DNA of 51,933 bases from positions 1 through 51,933 of the forward strand of contig QBXD01000005.1 in assembly GCA_003283875.1 (NCBI GenBank), written 5' to 3'. The notes beneath the pieces were generated by a model. It saw only the letters and a program-made list of their open reading frames with translations. It was not told the DNA's origin and did not search any database. Every line of letters starts with the position of its first letter. Position 1 is the stretch's first letter. This document shows, in pieces, positions 17,008-25,745 of this stretch. This stretch comes from SAR116 cluster bacterium AG-321-A13. GTDB lineage: Bacteria > Pseudomonadota > Alphaproteobacteria > Puniceispirillales > Marisalimonadaceae. The translations under genes and the position numbers were made by a program.

Positions 17008-17817
17008 TTAAATATTTCTGTATAAAGTGATCCCCCCAGACCATTGCTCGGATACTTGAGTTTGTGAATTTGTCATCATTTGGCTTAGTAACCAAAATTC
17101 AAGGTGAGGCCCATATGATTTAATAATTGGGATCATTCTTGGATCTTCATGTTCTAGAGCTGAAAGACAAAGTATTGGGGAATAATACTTGCGAGAATAA
17201 AGTAAATTTGGATACATTATCAAAGAATAAGAAGTTTCAATATGTCCCGATAGACAGATATTAAAATTTTCATTTTTAGGTAAAATATTTATTTGATTTC
17301 TTTGTGACTTGACATCATATTCTTGAAAAGCAGTAGGAAAATAACACCCAACAACACATCCAGATATAGCAGATTTCACAAAATTTTTATATCCTGATGC
17401 TTCTACTATTCTTATAGATTCTTTTAATGTGTTTTGGCCCTGCAATGTAGCTTTAAACCAAGATCCTTCAACTGCATTTTCGTAAACTTTTTTTATAAGT
17501 GGAAGAAATCTATCTTCAAGTTGCGATCCAATATCAATAGGTAAGTCCTGATGAGAAATGGCAAATGGAATGGAAGTACCTAAAATTAAATTTTTATAAT
17601 TACTATCATTTTTAATAGAATTGTATAAATTGTTTTGCTCTAATTCTATATTTTTAAGGTTAACTGATTTGCTTAGTAATTTAAGATTGACTGCTTTTTT
17701 ATTTTGCTTTTCTAGATCTATTAAAGGGTCATTAATTTTATAGAAATTTCGTTCTGCATTTGCAAAAACTCTACACTTTTCTGTTGGTATCTTTCTTCCA
17801 AGTTTATTAAACAACAT
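17008..17817 (-). CDS. Unknown protein paired with radical SAM enzyme
   Basis: A 269-residue protein I do not recognise. The first 90 residues are rich in Lys, Asn and Leu. The remainder looks globular, with two close cysteines in SGCVVGCYFPTAF (about 148-160), a LSGHIETSYSL segment and a C-terminus ending in EQWSGGITLYRNI. No signal peptide, membrane helix or known catalytic motif is visible. It starts 44 bases downstream of the radical SAM gene on the same strand, which suggests it is that enzyme's partner, substrate carrier or a following enzyme in the same modification. This link rests on location only. Confidence 0.55.
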   Translation of the reverse strand: MLFNKLGRKIPTEKCRVFANAERNFYKINDPLIDLEKQNKKAVNLKLLSKSVNLKNIELEQNNLYNSIKNDSNYKNLILGTSIPFAISHQDLPIDIGSQLEDRFLPLIKKVYENAVEGSWFKATLQGQNTLKESIRIVEASGYKNFVKSAISGCVVGCYFPTAFQEYDVKSQRNQINILPKNENFNICLSGHIETSYSLIMYPNLLYSRKYYSPILCLSALEHEDPRMIPIIKSYGPHLEFWLLSQMMTNSQTQVSEQWSGGITLYRNI

Positions 17818-17861
17818 CTTTGCCCTTACTCAAATTGCTTAATTATTCAGTAATTTTTTAG

Positions 17862-18992
17862 TTATTTAATTTCTCTGTTTCGACCAAAACCTTCAGCATA
17901 AGGAACTGGTAGTAAAGGACTTTTTTTCATCCAATCTTGAACCGCCTGATTATGAAATTGAATAAATTCAGGGTGCTCACCTATGATACATTCGTCTCTG
18001 TAAGGACCAAGCCATTCATTTTTCATACCTCTTTCAAGAATTTCTTTTAATGAATCATTCACTACGTTTCCAATTGATAAATCCATATATGGACACGGAA
18101 TTAACTCTCCATCGTGGTTGATTGTATTTATGCCTTTAACTGTAATACATTTACCAGGTTGACCATATGAAGGTGTCATATGGGTAAACACATTATATTT
18201 AGTTTCTAGTAGTTTTAATTGATCAACATCATCTTTGGTACATACCCAACTATCTTGTTCACGCGCTGTTCCAACAGGTTTTGCTAAAGTAACATATAAC
18301 GGAATATCATTTTCTTTACAGAATAAGCACATTTCTTTAAATTCATCACTAAAAACTCGATCTTTTATAATACAAGTAGAGATTAGTAATTCTAAATTTG
18401 CTTTCTTAGATGCTTCTAAAGATCTTATTACACGTTGGAATGACCCTTTTTTGCCTCTAAATAGATCATGTTCTTCTTCTTTCATACTATCTAGTGAAAT
18501 TTGCGCTTTGTAGCCACCTTGTCCAGCAAACCATTTTGCTTTTTCCTCATCAAAAGACCAACCATTAGTATCTAGAATAATTAGATGCTTTTTGGGATCA
18601 AGAGCTTCTATCAGCGAACCCAGGTTTCTGTCCATAAGTGCTTCACCACCTGTAATAACAAATCTAAATATACCAGCTTCATCCGCCATTTCTGACAATT
18701 TGCGGTAATCATCATCATCCATTTGTTTACGTGGGTCTTTAGCGCCAGTTCTGCGCACTACATCACGTGTCATGTACGGTTCTTCACAGCAGTGTGCACA
18801 CTTAAAATTACACAAAGATCTATTAATTTTAAGACGTAAAATTGGACTAATATAACCATCTAACATTTTATTAAAATATTCTTGTATTTTTTGGTGCACT
18901 CTAGGACGGTGGATACTTTGGTCCCTTCTTTTATTTTTTTCCTCGAGTGTTAAGGCTTCATTCTCTGCAAGAATTTTTAATGATAAATCCAA
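17862..18992 (-). CDS. Radical SAM/SPASM-type enzyme
   Basis: A 376-residue radical S-adenosylmethionine enzyme. Cys61, Cys65 and Cys68 (CNFKCAHC) bind the [4Fe-4S] cluster, TGGEALM (114-120) is the SAM-amino-group motif, and LDTNGW (140-145) and ISLDS (165-169) follow as usual barrel strands. The C-terminal region has Cys282, Cys300 (LIPCPYMDLSIGNV) and Cys335, fitting a SPASM-type auxiliary cluster. Such enzymes modify peptides, sugars or alcohols. Here the neighbours are sugar genes, so radical dehydration, epimerisation or oxidation of a nucleotide sugar or glycan is the best guess. No small precursor peptide was seen nearby. It is 36 bases downstream of the ATT-start SDR gene. Confidence 0.85.
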   Translation of the reverse strand: MDLSLKILAENEALTLEEKNKRRDQSIHRPRVHQKIQEYFNKMLDGYISPILRLKINRSLCNFKCAHCCEEPYMTRDVVRRTGAKDPRKQMDDDDYRKLSEMADEAGIFRFVITGGEALMDRNLGSLIEALDPKKHLIILDTNGWSFDEEKAKWFAGQGGYKAQISLDSMKEEEHDLFRGKKGSFQRVIRSLEASKKANLELLISTCIIKDRVFSDEFKEMCLFCKENDIPLYVTLAKPVGTAREQDSWVCTKDDVDQLKLLETKYNVFTHMTPSYGQPGKCITVKGINTINHDGELIPCPYMDLSIGNVVNDSLKEILERGMKNEWLGPYRDECIIGEHPEFIQFHNQAVQDWMKKSPLLPVPYAEGFGRNREIK

Positions 18993-19028
18993 TTTGTTCT
19001 CCTACTTATAAAACATAGTTTAGAATCG

Positions 19029-20066
19029 TCATAACATACGATCAATTATATCAGAAAGTCCAGTCCAAATTTTCAATTTTGGGTAATAGGTCTGAATTTT
19101 TTTGAGCGATGGTATATAAGTAGATCGAACAAAATTACCTTCAGTAGTTTTTTTTGGGAGTGACAAAACTTTGCAACCGCTTTTATTCCCTATAAGTTCT
19201 GCTAATTCAGTTATTGAAATTGCATAATCTGATCCAACATTAAAAATTTTATTTTTAGGATCTGTTAATAGGGCACAAAACCATATAATTGCATCACCTA
19301 TATACATGTAAGATCTCATTGCAGTCCCTGATCCTGAAATAATAATGTCTTTTCCATTCAATGCATCTCTAATAAAATTACCAAATGCATAGTGTATTGA
19401 TAAAGGCATAAACTCGCCAGCAAAACTAAAACATCTTGCTATTGAATAATTATAATTAAAATTTTTTGCTAAATAATGTATTTGAAATTCAGCAACTATT
19501 TTCCCGATGCAAAGAGCATATTTATCATTTATAGATTCAAGTTTTGAAAATTCTTCTTCAGTTACGTTGTAAATTAAACCAGTTTCACCATAAGCTGCAC
19601 CCGATGAAGCAAATAAAACATTCTTTATACTTCGACCACATTGCTCAAGAATATTCTTTGTTCCAAGATATAATGTATTAACTTTTTCTATTTGTTCTAC
19701 ATTATCAAAAGTCTCAGATGCACTGGTAGATGCAAAATGAATTAAATAGTCTGGATTAATATTTTTTAAATTTACAGTTTTTACATCACCTTGGATTATT
19801 TTAATAAAACCACAATTTTTAAGTTCAGGATTAGCATTTATAAAATTTAACTCATTTCGAGTTAATAAATATATTTCACCTTTGAATTTTTGTTGTTCGA
19901 ATAGACTCTTGAAAACAGTTAATAACCAGATTCCAAAAAAACCTGTACCACCGGTTAATAAGATCTTTCCTTTTTCTAATTTATTAAAATATTCTTTACC
20001 ATGTTGAGTAATATTCTTAACAGTGTGTTCGATATTGTAATGATCTTTGTAATCTACGTGTTTAAT
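19029..20066 (-). CDS. NAD-dependent epimerase/dehydratase (SDR) with apparent ATT start codon
   Basis: Open from 20066 to the stop at 19029, 345 residues. Conventional starts leave only the C-terminal 126 residues (ATG at 19409), but the frame continues upstream without a stop and encodes the complete N-terminal half: a helical lead, LLTGGTGFFG (36-45), FASTSASETF and LFASSGAAYGE. This matches a full-length extended SDR. No ATG, GTG or TTG precedes the Rossmann loop. An ATT at 20066-20064 lies 6 bases after GGAG (20076-20073), so I take it as the start; TAG lies in frame just upstream. The catalytic region reads KYALCIGK, where Tyr and Lys are six apart instead of four. The ATT overlaps the Nudix gene's TAA. 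Confidence 0.75.
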   Translation of the reverse strand: MKHVDYKDHYNIEHTVKNITQHGKEYFNKLEKGKILLTGGTGFFGIWLLTVFKSLFEQQKFKGEIYLLTRNELNFINANPELKNCGFIKIIQGDVKTVNLKNINPDYLIHFASTSASETFDNVEQIEKVNTLYLGTKNILEQCGRSIKNVLFASSGAAYGETGLIYNVTEEEFSKLESINDKYALCIGKIVAEFQIHYLAKNFNYNYSIARCFSFAGEFMPLSIHYAFGNFIRDALNGKDIIISGSGTAMRSYMYIGDAIIWFCALLTDPKNKIFNVGSDYAISITELAELIGNKSGCKVLSLPKKTTEGNFVRSTYIPSLKKIQTYYPKLKIWTGLSDIIDRML

Positions 20067-20583
20067 TGTTATCTCCGTCTATAAATACTCTGAAACTTTC
20101 ATGCACAGATAATAGATTATCAGGGGCTTTTTTATGCCATCTCCACTGGCCATTACTTGGTGTTGGTCCAAAGGCTTTCATTGTAGAAGATGGTATGGTT
20201 TTTAAACTACATTTATATAGTAAGCTTATAAAATGCCCTCTTATATCTCGGTCATTAGCAATTTGACTGCGGACAGTTAATGGTGAATGGTCATATAGCA
20301 CCTGACAACCTAATTCGCCCAACGCAACCTTTTCTATTCTAGTAATTGGATTTTCTTTAAACCTAATTACCCCTCCAGGCAAATGCCAGCCAGGTCCATA
20401 AAACTCATCTGACCTCCAAGTCAGGAGAGTTTCACTATTCTCATTTTTAATAAGTAAATCAACATTAATAATTGGCGTGAGGCTACTAACAAAATGAAAT
20501 ATATCTTTACTTAATCCTTCTTTTGCGTTTTTAACCTCTTTTTTTATTGTTTTAAATGCTAATTGTAATGTGTTATTAATCAT
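20062..20583 (-). CDS. Nudix hydrolase, GDP-mannose mannosyl hydrolase-like
   Basis: A protein of 173 residues from the ATG at 20583; starts at 20613 or 20601 are possible but would overlap the methyltransferase gene more deeply. GPGWHLPGGVIRFKEN followed by VALGELG (roughly 63-92) is a Nudix box whose second half departs from REUxEExG: the usual Arg-Glu pair is missing, as in GDP-mannose mannosyl hydrolases (Gmm), which also have the xxLxELG form. FYGPGWHLPGG and NGQWRWH also fit Gmm-like proteins in polysaccharide loci. Role: cleavage of a nucleotide sugar, for balance or to free a sugar. Its stop overlaps the ATT of the next gene. Confidence 0.8.
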   Translation of the reverse strand: MINNTLQLAFKTIKKEVKNAKEGLSKDIFHFVSSLTPIINVDLLIKNENSETLLTWRSDEFYGPGWHLPGGVIRFKENPITRIEKVALGELGCQVLYDHSPLTVRSQIANDRDIRGHFISLLYKCSLKTIPSSTMKAFGPTPSNGQWRWHKKAPDNLLSVHESFRVFIDGDNN

Positions 20584-21706
20584 CGGTTCTTCTAATCCCA
20601 TTTTCATCTGCAATTAAAATATCACTTATGTTATAATAATTTTTTCTTATTATATTGATAATTTCATCAGAATATGCAGCTCCCATAACCACAACACATT
20701 GAGGACAATCAACATTTAATTGAGATGGTGAAAAGATTTCTAAACCTGTCACAGGGCAAAACTTACCTTGTTTGAAAGGAGCTGAATCTACAACATATTT
20801 GACATATCGATCAGCTCTTATCATTGCCATAATTGATAGCGCTTGATGACCTGCACCCCAGATTACTATTGATCCTTCATAATTTGATAGAAAATCTATA
20901 ATATTACGTGTGTTTTTTTGTTTTTTTGCGTAAATACTGGTAATTTTAGCTTTCTGCCTTCTTCTTACGACTGCTGACAATATATAATCCTTCCAAACTG
21001 AATTAATAGTGATAATTTCTAAACCAACATTTTGTAAAACATTACGTAAAGATTCTTCTGTAAAATAATATATATGATCAACAGTAAATTCTGTATAAAT
21101 ACCATTCTTAAGCATATATCCAAAATTTGGTACTTCAATTAAAGCAATACCATTATCCAAGAGAAGATTTTTTATTTTTGTTAGACCTGCTAACAGATCT
21201 GGCCAATGTTCCATAAAATTAAAACATACAATAGCATCAAATGAAAAGTTCCAATTGTTTACAAACGAACTATCTAAAAATCCTTTTTGTGAATTATATT
21301 TTTTTTTTCTCAAATCATTAAAGTTTTTCATAGAGTTTTCTAAGCCAAATAATTTTTTTGCGCCAGATTCATGAAGTAAATCTAAATACTCTCCTTTGCC
21401 TGATCCAATTTCAAGTATCTTTTTATCGCATAACTCATATTTATTTAGAAATTCTTGAAATTGTTTTAGTCTAAATGCTTTCATATCTGGAGAGTATGCA
21501 ACAGCACGAATTACGTCTTTATAATAACTAACTGGTTCTAAATTATGTTGCACTAAACCGCATTGAGAACATTCATAAATTTCCAAATCAATTTTTATTT
21601 GTGAATCTACTTGATTTTCAAAAAATTGTTGTGCTGAAGGCGGTTGATTTTCAATAGTTAAAATATGTTCACATAAGTTACTTAATTTACAAACACGACA
21701 TTGCAT
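20576..21706 (-). CDS. C-methyltransferase-like SAM enzyme with zinc-binding N-terminus
   Basis: A 376-residue protein with the three-part layout of sugar C-methyltransferases such as TylC3 and NovU. An N-terminal zinc site (Cys3, Cys6, Cys46, Cys49, with QPPSAQQFF between) is followed by a class I methyltransferase core with ILEIGSGKGEYL (97-108) and AIVCFNFMEHW. The C-terminal domain begins near IVIWGAGHQAL (about 284-294). These enzymes methylate a carbon of a keto-deoxy nucleotide sugar, giving branched sugars. Its neighbours make NDP-sugar or nonulosonate-type compounds, which fits. It overlaps the Nudix start by 8 bases, so it is in the same operon. Confidence 0.8.
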   Translation of the reverse strand: MQCRVCKLSNLCEHILTIENQPPSAQQFFENQVDSQIKIDLEIYECSQCGLVQHNLEPVSYYKDVIRAVAYSPDMKAFRLKQFQEFLNKYELCDKKILEIGSGKGEYLDLLHESGAKKLFGLENSMKNFNDLRKKKYNSQKGFLDSSFVNNWNFSFDAIVCFNFMEHWPDLLAGLTKIKNLLLDNGIALIEVPNFGYMLKNGIYTEFTVDHIYYFTEESLRNVLQNVGLEIITINSVWKDYILSAVVRRRQKAKITSIYAKKQKNTRNIIDFLSNYEGSIVIWGAGHQALSIMAMIRADRYVKYVVDSAPFKQGKFCPVTGLEIFSPSQLNVDCPQCVVVMGAAYSDEIINIIRKNYYNISDILIADENGIRRTDD

Positions 21707-21730
21707 AATATACCATTTTTTTAAATTACG

Positions 21731-22375
21731 TTAAATAAAACCATCTTCAAAAAATTTCTTATAATCATCAAAAAATGGTACACCAATTTTTTTTATAAAA
21801 TTATCATTATTTTTATTTTTATATGCCAAAAAATCAACTCCAGAATTTTTAGCAAACTCTACGTCTACCGAACTGTCACCTATTATCAAACACTCTTTTT
21901 TAGAAGAATCTATATTCTTCATACTTGCAAAATAATTATTTTCATGCGGCTTTCTAGTATCTAAATCTCCATCAGCTACAACATTTTTAAAATACTTGGA
22001 AATTTGCAAGTCAAATAAAATTTTTTGAACTAATAAAGTTCCTTTATTAGTGCAAATACATAGCGTAATATTACTTTTAACAAGTTTATCTAGTGCTTTT
22101 CTAACGTTTGGAAATAGTAAATTTTCTTCTACTTTTCTTTTTAAAATTTTCTCTCGTAAACGCTTAAGGTAGTATGTATTTTTTTTTATAGATTGTACAT
22201 TCGAGATTGTTTTTTCAATTAATACCAAACTACCAATTGCCAGAAATGGTTTTATTTTACTAATAGGAAGTGGACGTAAGTTTAATTCCTTTCTAATTTC
22301 ATTTATAACTGAAATAGCAATTGGATCAGAGTCTATTAACGTACCATCCAAGTCAAAAATTATTGTTTTTTTCAT
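21731..22375 (-). CDS. HAD hydrolase, phosphoglycolate-phosphatase (Gph) type
   Basis: A 214-residue haloacid-dehalogenase phosphatase. IFDLDGTLIDSDP at the N-terminus holds the nucleophile and acid/base Asp, CICTNKG the motif II Thr, DTRKPHENNYF the motif III Lys, and LIIGDSSVDVEFAKNSG the metal-binding Asp residues; an alpha-helical cap of about 70 residues lies between motifs I and II. It lies 24 bases after the methyltransferase in genome order and 36 bases downstream of the ThDP enzyme. In a NeuB-containing run it may dephosphorylate the NeuB product or its precursor, as phosphatases do in sialic- and pseudaminic-like routes. Confidence 0.85.
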   Translation of the reverse strand: MKKTIIFDLDGTLIDSDPIAISVINEIRKELNLRPLPISKIKPFLAIGSLVLIEKTISNVQSIKKNTYYLKRLREKILKRKVEENLLFPNVRKALDKLVKSNITLCICTNKGTLLVQKILFDLQISKYFKNVVADGDLDTRKPHENNYFASMKNIDSSKKECLIIGDSSVDVEFAKNSGVDFLAYKNKNNDNFIKKIGVPFFDDYKKFFEDGFI

Positions 22376-22411
22376 AATAACTATAAATTAATAAATTGTA
22401 ATGTTTAGAAT

Positions 22412-24241
22412 TCATTTACATTTTCGAGCTGAAACTGATAATTTGTTAATCTTATTTTCCATTATTTTGTTTAATTTCTCTAAGGGTAATAAAGGTGCCA
22501 TATCCTCCAATGGCATGCTAACTATTTTACCATCTTTTTGAGGCATAGCTGCACATTTAGGTAATAATTTTTCATTTGGGGTTAACCTAACATTTATTAA
22601 AGTTGCTCTTTTATTTTCTTCAAAACGACTTATTGATGGACCGAGCTCATTTATAAACTGAATGTCTTCGTATAAAACGCCAAAAGCTTTAGCAACAGCT
22701 TCCCAATCTGGCATAGTTTGTCCAGCTTCTAAACCAGTGCCAAAAAAACGATTATCAAAATAATTGCTCTGCGTATTTCTAATTGACGCATATCCTTCAT
22801 TATTCATTAGAATTATACAAATAGGTAATTTATTATTAACGACGGTCTGTAATTCTTGTAAGTTCATTGCAAAACTCCCATCACTCTCAATAAGAACAAC
22901 AGATTTACCAATATTTTCACATGAAATACCTATGCTCGCTGGCAATCCATACCCCATTGACCCTAGACCAGAAGTTAAAAAATACTTTTGTCCAGGCTTA
23001 TTTCTAAACATCATATAAAATGCCTCAATAGCTAAGCCTGAACTACCAGTTGCAATGAGCTGATCTTGTTTTAAAATTGAAGATAGCTCCAATACGAAAT
23101 CTTTATGAGAAATTTTACCATCTTTTTCATGCTCGTTGGGAAAATCATTTTGAAATTGATTTTTCAAATTCTCACACTCTCTTACCCAACACTCTATATT
23201 TAATCGAAACTGTTTTTGTTGTAATTTTTTATGTAATTTTTTAATAAAGTATTTTGCGGAGGTACAAAATTTAATAGATTTTGGAATAGGACAGTGAAGC
23301 AGTTGATTTTCATCAATATTTATAATTATTTTTTTTGCAAATGGAGCAAAATTTTCAGGATTATAAGCTGTTAAAACATTATCCAGTGAAGTACCTACAG
23401 CTATTATTAAGTCAGATTTTTGTACAATGAAATTTGCGTGTCTCTGAGCAACTACGCCAGGTCTACCGTAGTTCCATTTATTATTATAATCTAATATATC
23501 ACTAGCATTCCATGTGAAAACTGAGGGCAACCCATAATGCTCAATTAATTTAGTAGTTAAACCCTCACACTTGTCTAACTTAATTCCGTTCCCCCAAAAA
23601 AATAACGGTTTTCTTGAGTTCATAAGTAAATCTATAACTTTTTCTATACTAAAATCATGATTAATGCTTTCCACAACTTTAGAATATTTTTTAGTATTTT
23701 CCACATAAGGAGCTCCTTGCAAGTCTAACGGAACGTCAATCCAAACTGGACCGTTACGTCCACTTGTTGCTTGCTCATAAGCTTCTTCTAAGATTTCTTT
23801 TATTTGATCTGCAGACTCTAATACCTTGCAGTACTTTGTAATTTGATCAACTATTTTAGTAATTTGAACTTCTTGAACGCCAGATTGTCTAAGTTTTTTT
23901 TCTCCAAGCATATCTGCTCTTTTTACTTGGCCAGAAATTACTACTAAAGGTGAAGATTCAATCCATGCACCTGCGACAGCTGTAACCGCATTAGTAGCCC
24001 CTGGTCCTGTTGTTACACAACAAACTCCAATTTTGTTTTTTGCTGATCTTGAGGCGGCTTCTGCAGCTATCGTAGCTCCCTGTTCATGGAAAAAAGCTAT
24101 ATGGTTTATGTTTTTATTTTTGGTAAAAGCATCAATGAGATGCATAGCACCGCCACCAGGAAGAGAGTATACATTTCTAACGCCTTTAGAATGAAAGAAA
24201 TCTGCGATATAATCAGCAACACGATATGTCAAACTTGCCAT
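22412..24241 (-). CDS. Acetolactate-synthase-like thiamine-diphosphate enzyme
   Basis: A 609-residue enzyme of the acetohydroxyacid synthase/benzoylformate decarboxylase fold. FFHEQGA (51-57) carries the conserved catalytic Glu53 of the pyrimidine domain. The ThDP/Mg motif runs from ESDGSF (452-457) to MNN (479-481), and the middle domain is present. In polysaccharide clusters such enzymes need not make acetolactate: YerE, for example, adds a two-carbon unit from pyruvate to a CDP-3,6-dideoxy-4-keto-hexose. The CDP-dideoxyhexose genes lie 6 kb away on the same strand, so a YerE-like role is conceivable. Equally, it may act with the adjacent NeuB-like enzyme, whose stop is one base from this start. 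Confidence 0.85.
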   Translation of the reverse strand: MASLTYRVADYIADFFHSKGVRNVYSLPGGGAMHLIDAFTKNKNINHIAFFHEQGATIAAEAASRSAKNKIGVCCVTTGPGATNAVTAVAGAWIESSPLVVISGQVKRADMLGEKKLRQSGVQEVQITKIVDQITKYCKVLESADQIKEILEEAYEQATSGRNGPVWIDVPLDLQGAPYVENTKKYSKVVESINHDFSIEKVIDLLMNSRKPLFFWGNGIKLDKCEGLTTKLIEHYGLPSVFTWNASDILDYNNKWNYGRPGVVAQRHANFIVQKSDLIIAVGTSLDNVLTAYNPENFAPFAKKIIINIDENQLLHCPIPKSIKFCTSAKYFIKKLHKKLQQKQFRLNIECWVRECENLKNQFQNDFPNEHEKDGKISHKDFVLELSSILKQDQLIATGSSGLAIEAFYMMFRNKPGQKYFLTSGLGSMGYGLPASIGISCENIGKSVVLIESDGSFAMNLQELQTVVNNKLPICIILMNNEGYASIRNTQSNYFDNRFFGTGLEAGQTMPDWEAVAKAFGVLYEDIQFINELGPSISRFEENKRATLINVRLTPNEKLLPKCAAMPQKDGKIVSMPLEDMAPLLPLEKLNKIMENKINKLSVSARKCK

Positions 24242-24242
24242 T

Positions 24243-25745
24243 TCATATTATCCATTTAACCAAGGATTTTCTGTTCAAATTTTCAGAAATTTTAGGATCA
24301 GTATAATAAGAATCATCTTTAATATGCGTAGAAGAAATTTCTTCAAAAACAGCACCATTTGCAGAAACAAATTTATGCTTTTGCCCAGGTAAAATTGTAA
24401 AAATATCACCTGGTATTAGTTTTCTCACTTTATTATCAACAGTTAGTTCAACAGATCCATAAAGAATATTAAATGTTTCTTCTTTTTTTAAATGATATTG
24501 TTCTGGATGAACTTGATTTGGTAGAGAAATAAGAATTTTTTTACAGTATTCTCGATTTACTAAAGTTATCATTGAGAGACCAAAATCAAAAAAATTCTCT
24601 AAGCCATAATGATGAGAAATCTCTAGATCAAATTTCTGAGGTACTATTACAGAAGAATTTTTGATTAGATCAATAACTTTATTAACGCAGTTTAATAAAA
24701 CATCTTTATTGTTATTAATTTCTAAATCTTCGACTGAAATTAATGAATCTTTGGCAAAATTATTTTGAGCTGTGATAGTGCAATATTTTGAAAAATCCGC
24801 TGCTGTCAATTGTCCATCACTCGGCGGGAAAGCAAAATAAACATCTGCTTCTGTAATTTTTTGACCTATTTTAACTTCTTTCTTGGCGAAAGCTCCTCTC
24901 TGCAAGGATTTTAAACTAGTTTTTTCAACTTTGGTGGGTTCATAGCGACAATTTATTTTGCCACATGCTATCAATGCCTTTTTAGCATTATTTAACCAAG
25001 ATCGAGTTTGTTCTAGATTTGAAGAATAAGCATTTAGCGGCCATTCCTTAGTTGGAGACCCTACATGCTTTTCAAAGGAAATTGCCCCCTTTGAAATAGC
25101 CATTTGAACTAAATTAGTATCGCAAGGATCCTCATGCGTAGAAAAACCAAATCTTATATTTGGATGACGAATTTTAAGAAAGTCAATTTGATTTAGGTTC
25201 ATATTTTCATAAGGTGTCGGATATTCTCCAACACAATGTTGTAAAATAAAATCTTTATTTCTATTTTCAAAAAATACGATTAAATCATCTATTGTTTGCA
25301 ACTTTGCTCCACCAGTAGACGCTATTATAGGTAAATCTGTTTTTGAAATTTCTTCAATTAATGGCCAATCTCCAAAAGAACAACTTGCTATTTTTATTAT
25401 TTTAAACTCGTCATTGACAATTGTTGGGACAGATTCATTATCAAATGGTGTGCACATTGGCAAAAAGCCATTTTCTTTAATTACCCCCACTAATCTTTTT
25501 TGTTCTATCCTTGATAGTCGTGTTTCTTCGAAACGTTTTACATGTTTAACATCCAATCGGCCAACATAATCTGGCCTTATGAATGTATCTAAGTTTCTAT
25601 ATTGTAATTTAAATGCAAAGGTGAATTCTGGAAAATCATTTATCAAACAAGAAAAGTCACGAACTATTTTTTCTCCATGGTTTACTGATCCCATATGATT
25701 ATTAGCCATTTCAAAAATAACAAGGTTGTCAGGCAGATTTGACAT
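24243..25745 (-). CDS. NeuB-like synthase fused to SAF and cupin domains
   Basis: A 500-residue protein from the ATG at 25745, chosen because AAAGG lies 7 bases upstream; the frame also has a GTG at 25763. Residues 1-270 are a NeuB-type PEP-condensing TIM barrel (FEMANNHMG near 11-19, KLQYRN, IASTGGA, HCVGEYPTP 170-178, FEKH near 224-227). About 280-345 is the SAF/antifreeze-like domain (RGAFAKKEVKIGQ). Residues 375-480 add a cupin with likely metal ligands His413, His418, Glu422/423 and His457, resembling D-lyxose-isomerase cupins. NeuB enzymes join PEP to an amino sugar to make nine-carbon acidic sugars. The extra cupin suggests substrate isomerisation in the same polypeptide. No CMP-transferase is visible. 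Confidence 0.85.
   Translation of the reverse strand: MSNLPDNLVIFEMANNHMGSVNHGEKIVRDFSCLINDFPEFTFAFKLQYRNLDTFIRPDYVGRLDVKHVKRFEETRLSRIEQKRLVGVIKENGFLPMCTPFDNESVPTIVNDEFKIIKIASCSFGDWPLIEEISKTDLPIIASTGGAKLQTIDDLIVFFENRNKDFILQHCVGEYPTPYENMNLNQIDFLKIRHPNIRFGFSTHEDPCDTNLVQMAISKGAISFEKHVGSPTKEWPLNAYSSNLEQTRSWLNNAKKALIACGKINCRYEPTKVEKTSLKSLQRGAFAKKEVKIGQKITEADVYFAFPPSDGQLTAADFSKYCTITAQNNFAKDSLISVEDLEINNNKDVLLNCVNKVIDLIKNSSVIVPQKFDLEISHHYGLENFFDFGLSMITLVNREYCKKILISLPNQVHPEQYHLKKEETFNILYGSVELTVDNKVRKLIPGDIFTILPGQKHKFVSANGAVFEEISSTHIKDDSYYTDPKISENLNRKSLVKWII

Noticed and set aside
19029-19409. A 126-residue fragment of an epimerase, which would look like a pseudogene or truncated gene
   Set aside because: The same frame is open to 20066 and encodes the missing Rossmann half, so the gene is whole and only its start codon is unusual.
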